Shown: positions 62,859 through 64,000 of the stretch, piece after piece
Position numbering within the stretch: position 1 is the first letter of the stretch
Layout: every line of letters starts with the position of its first letter
Assembly (NCBI RefSeq): GCF_002085925.2
Contig: NZ_CP053562.1
Span: 3,175,501-3,239,500 of the forward strand
DNA length: 64,000 nt
Direction: 5' to 3'
Source of the DNA: Thioclava electrotropha
Lineage (GTDB): Bacteria > Pseudomonadota > Alphaproteobacteria > Rhodobacterales > Rhodobacteraceae
The notes under the pieces: generated by a model
The model's input: the letters and a program-made list of their open reading frames with translations, nothing else
What the model was told of the DNA's origin: nothing
Databases searched by the model: none
Made by a program: the position numbers and the translations under genes

Positions 62859-64000
62859 ATGGCAGGCGCGCAGCTTCGCATCGCGACATTGGCAGTTCTG
62901 ATCGGCTGGACCGCGCAGATCGCGCCGGCGCAAGAGGTCATCACCAAGCAATACGATGACGGCGGCCTCTATGAGGGCACCTTCACCGATGGCAAGCAGG
63001 ACGGCTATGGCAGCTACAAGCTGCCCTCGGGCTACGAATACGAAGGCCAATGGGTGATGGGCGAGATCAAGGGCAAGGGCCGCGCGCGCTTCCCCAATGG
63101 CTCGATCTACGAGGGCGAGTTCGACCACGGCAAACCCAACGGCAAGGGCAAGATCACCTTCGCCGATGGCGGCACCTATGAGGGCGACTGGCTCAACGGT
63201 CAGATCACCGGCACCGGCACCGCGCATTACGCCAACGGCTCGGTCTATGAGGGCCAGTTCCGCAACGCGATGCATGACGGCAAGGGCACGCTGGAGAGCG
63301 CGAACGGCTATCGCTACGAGGGCGACTGGCTGGGCGGCGTCAAGCAGGGCAACGGCAAGATTACCTATCCCGACGGCTCCACCTATGAGGGCCAGATGGC
63401 GCATGGCCAGCGCGACGGCACCGGCACGCTCACCATGGCGGACGGGCTGACCTATGTCGGCGACTGGAAGGCCGGGCAGATGAACGGTCGCGGCAAGCTG
63501 ACCCAACCCAATGGCGATGTCTACGAAGGCCAGATGGTCAACGGCAAGCGCCACGGCGCGGGCAAGGTCACCTATGCCAATGGCGACACCTATGAGGGGG
63601 AATTCCTGCTCGACAAGCGCCACGGCACCGGCACGTTCCGCGGCAAGGACGGCTATGTCTATACCGGCCAATGGAAAGAGGGCCGCATCGAGGGTCAGGG
63701 CAAGGTGCAGTACCCCGACGGCTCGGTCTATGAGGGCAGCTTCAAGAACGACCTGCCCGACGGTCAGGGCAAGATCACCTATCCCGACGGCTCCAGCTAC
63801 GAGGGCGGCTGGGCGCATGGCGTCATTCAGGGCACCGGCACCGCGCGCTACGCGAACGGGCTCGTCTATGAGGGCGAGTTCAAGAACGCGCGCAATGACG
63901 GGAAGGGCAAGATGACCTACCCGGACGGCTACAGCTACGAAGGCGACTGGGTGAACGGGCAACGCGAGGGCCAAGGCACCGCGCGCTATGCGGACGGCAC
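62859..64000 (+). CDS. Secreted MORN-repeat protein (partial, runs off the window)
   Basis: At least 380 codons, still open at the window end. Residues 1-25 are a signal peptide (MAGAQLRIATLAVLIGWTAQ, then IAPAQE). From ~35 onward ~15 MORN repeats follow in 23-residue steps (69-bp period), with the consensus Y-E-G-x-(F/W)-x-x-G-x-x-x-G-x-G-(K/T)-x-x-(Y/F)-x-(N/D)-G. MORN repeats in secreted bacterial proteins usually bind membranes or act as surface scaffolds. No other domain is visible before the cut. Divergent from nadE, with 226 bp between them. Confidence 0.88.
   Translation, partial: MAGAQLRIATLAVLIGWTAQIAPAQEVITKQYDDGGLYEGTFTDGKQDGYGSYKLPSGYEYEGQWVMGEIKGKGRARFPNGSIYEGEFDHGKPNGKGKITFADGGTYEGDWLNGQITGTGTAHYANGSVYEGQFRNAMHDGKGTLESANGYRYEGDWLGGVKQGNGKITYPDGSTYEGQMAHGQRDGTGTLTMADGLTYVGDWKAGQMNGRGKLTQPNGDVYEGQMVNGKRHGAGKVTYANGDTYEGEFLLDKRHGTGTFRGKDGYVYTGQWKEGRIEGQGKVQYPDGSVYEGSFKNDLPDGQGKITYPDGSSYEGGWAHGVIQGTGTARYANGLVYEGEFKNARNDGKGKMTYPDGYSYEGDWVNGQREGQGTARYADG

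Noticed and set aside
62950..64000. Regular 69-bp periodicity as a tandem DNA repeat or CRISPR-like array
   Set aside because: The units encode MORN repeats in one open frame and differ in sequence; they are protein repeats.

Overview
The window is GC-rich DNA from an alphaproteobacterium, almost certainly of the order Rhodobacterales (Rhodobacter/Paracoccus/Thioclava-type; I cannot fix the genus). The evidence is the gene order nrdR-ribD and ribE-ribB-ribH-nusB, an mmcB gene behind an alphaproteobacterial-type SOS box (GTTC-N7-GTTC), a tRNA-His without G-1 and with A73, HWE-kinase signalling, a short LOV protein, an FnrL-type box and a CCUCCUCCC 'cuckoo'-type small RNA. There is no phage, plasmid backbone or CRISPR array.

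Layout. 0-7 kb: a LuxR-type regulator, an 826-bp gap holding a perfect FNR/FnrL palindrome, an autotransporter with its own terminator, an intact IS3-family element beside an older IS remnant, and an EamA-type transporter. 7.8-28.6 kb: a two-partner secretion operon on the minus strand, read as IalB-like protein, TpsB outer-membrane transporter, second IalB-like protein, then a single uninterrupted 5,979-codon filamentous adhesin (TpsA). Upstream lies about 1 kb with an AT-rich stretch and a candidate cuckoo RNA. 29.7-33 kb: a marR-MFS-hlyD efflux operon with a palindromic operator. 33.2-35.2 kb: a divergent yeiH / LysR pair. 35.2-39.7 kb: a probable blue-light signalling set (short LOV protein, CheB-CheR-PAS-HWE kinase, single-domain response regulator). 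39.8-41.4 kb: tRNA-His, a DUF6324-type protein, SOS-controlled mmcB, a rod-shaped RNA that I read as 6S RNA, and a small membrane protein.

41.5-50.7 kb: the riboflavin genes (nusB, ribH, ribB, ribE; ribD with nrdR), split by a three-gene capsule cassette (kpsS-like, Wza/KpsD-like, kpsC) on the opposite strand. 50.8-53.3 kb: YjbQ-family protein and four small proteins of unknown function. 53.3-57.5 kb: rpoD and dnaG. 57.9-61 kb: three TadE/TadG-type pseudopilin-like genes. 61-64 kb: nadE, and a secreted MORN-repeat protein cut by the window end.

Surface biology dominates: autotransporter, giant adhesin, capsule lipid-linker enzymes and Tad-like proteins. Environmental inputs sit beside it (oxygen through a possible FnrL site, light through LOV, DNA damage through LexA). 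The least described part is the operon joining two IalB-family periplasmic proteins to a two-partner secretion pair with a very large exoprotein.
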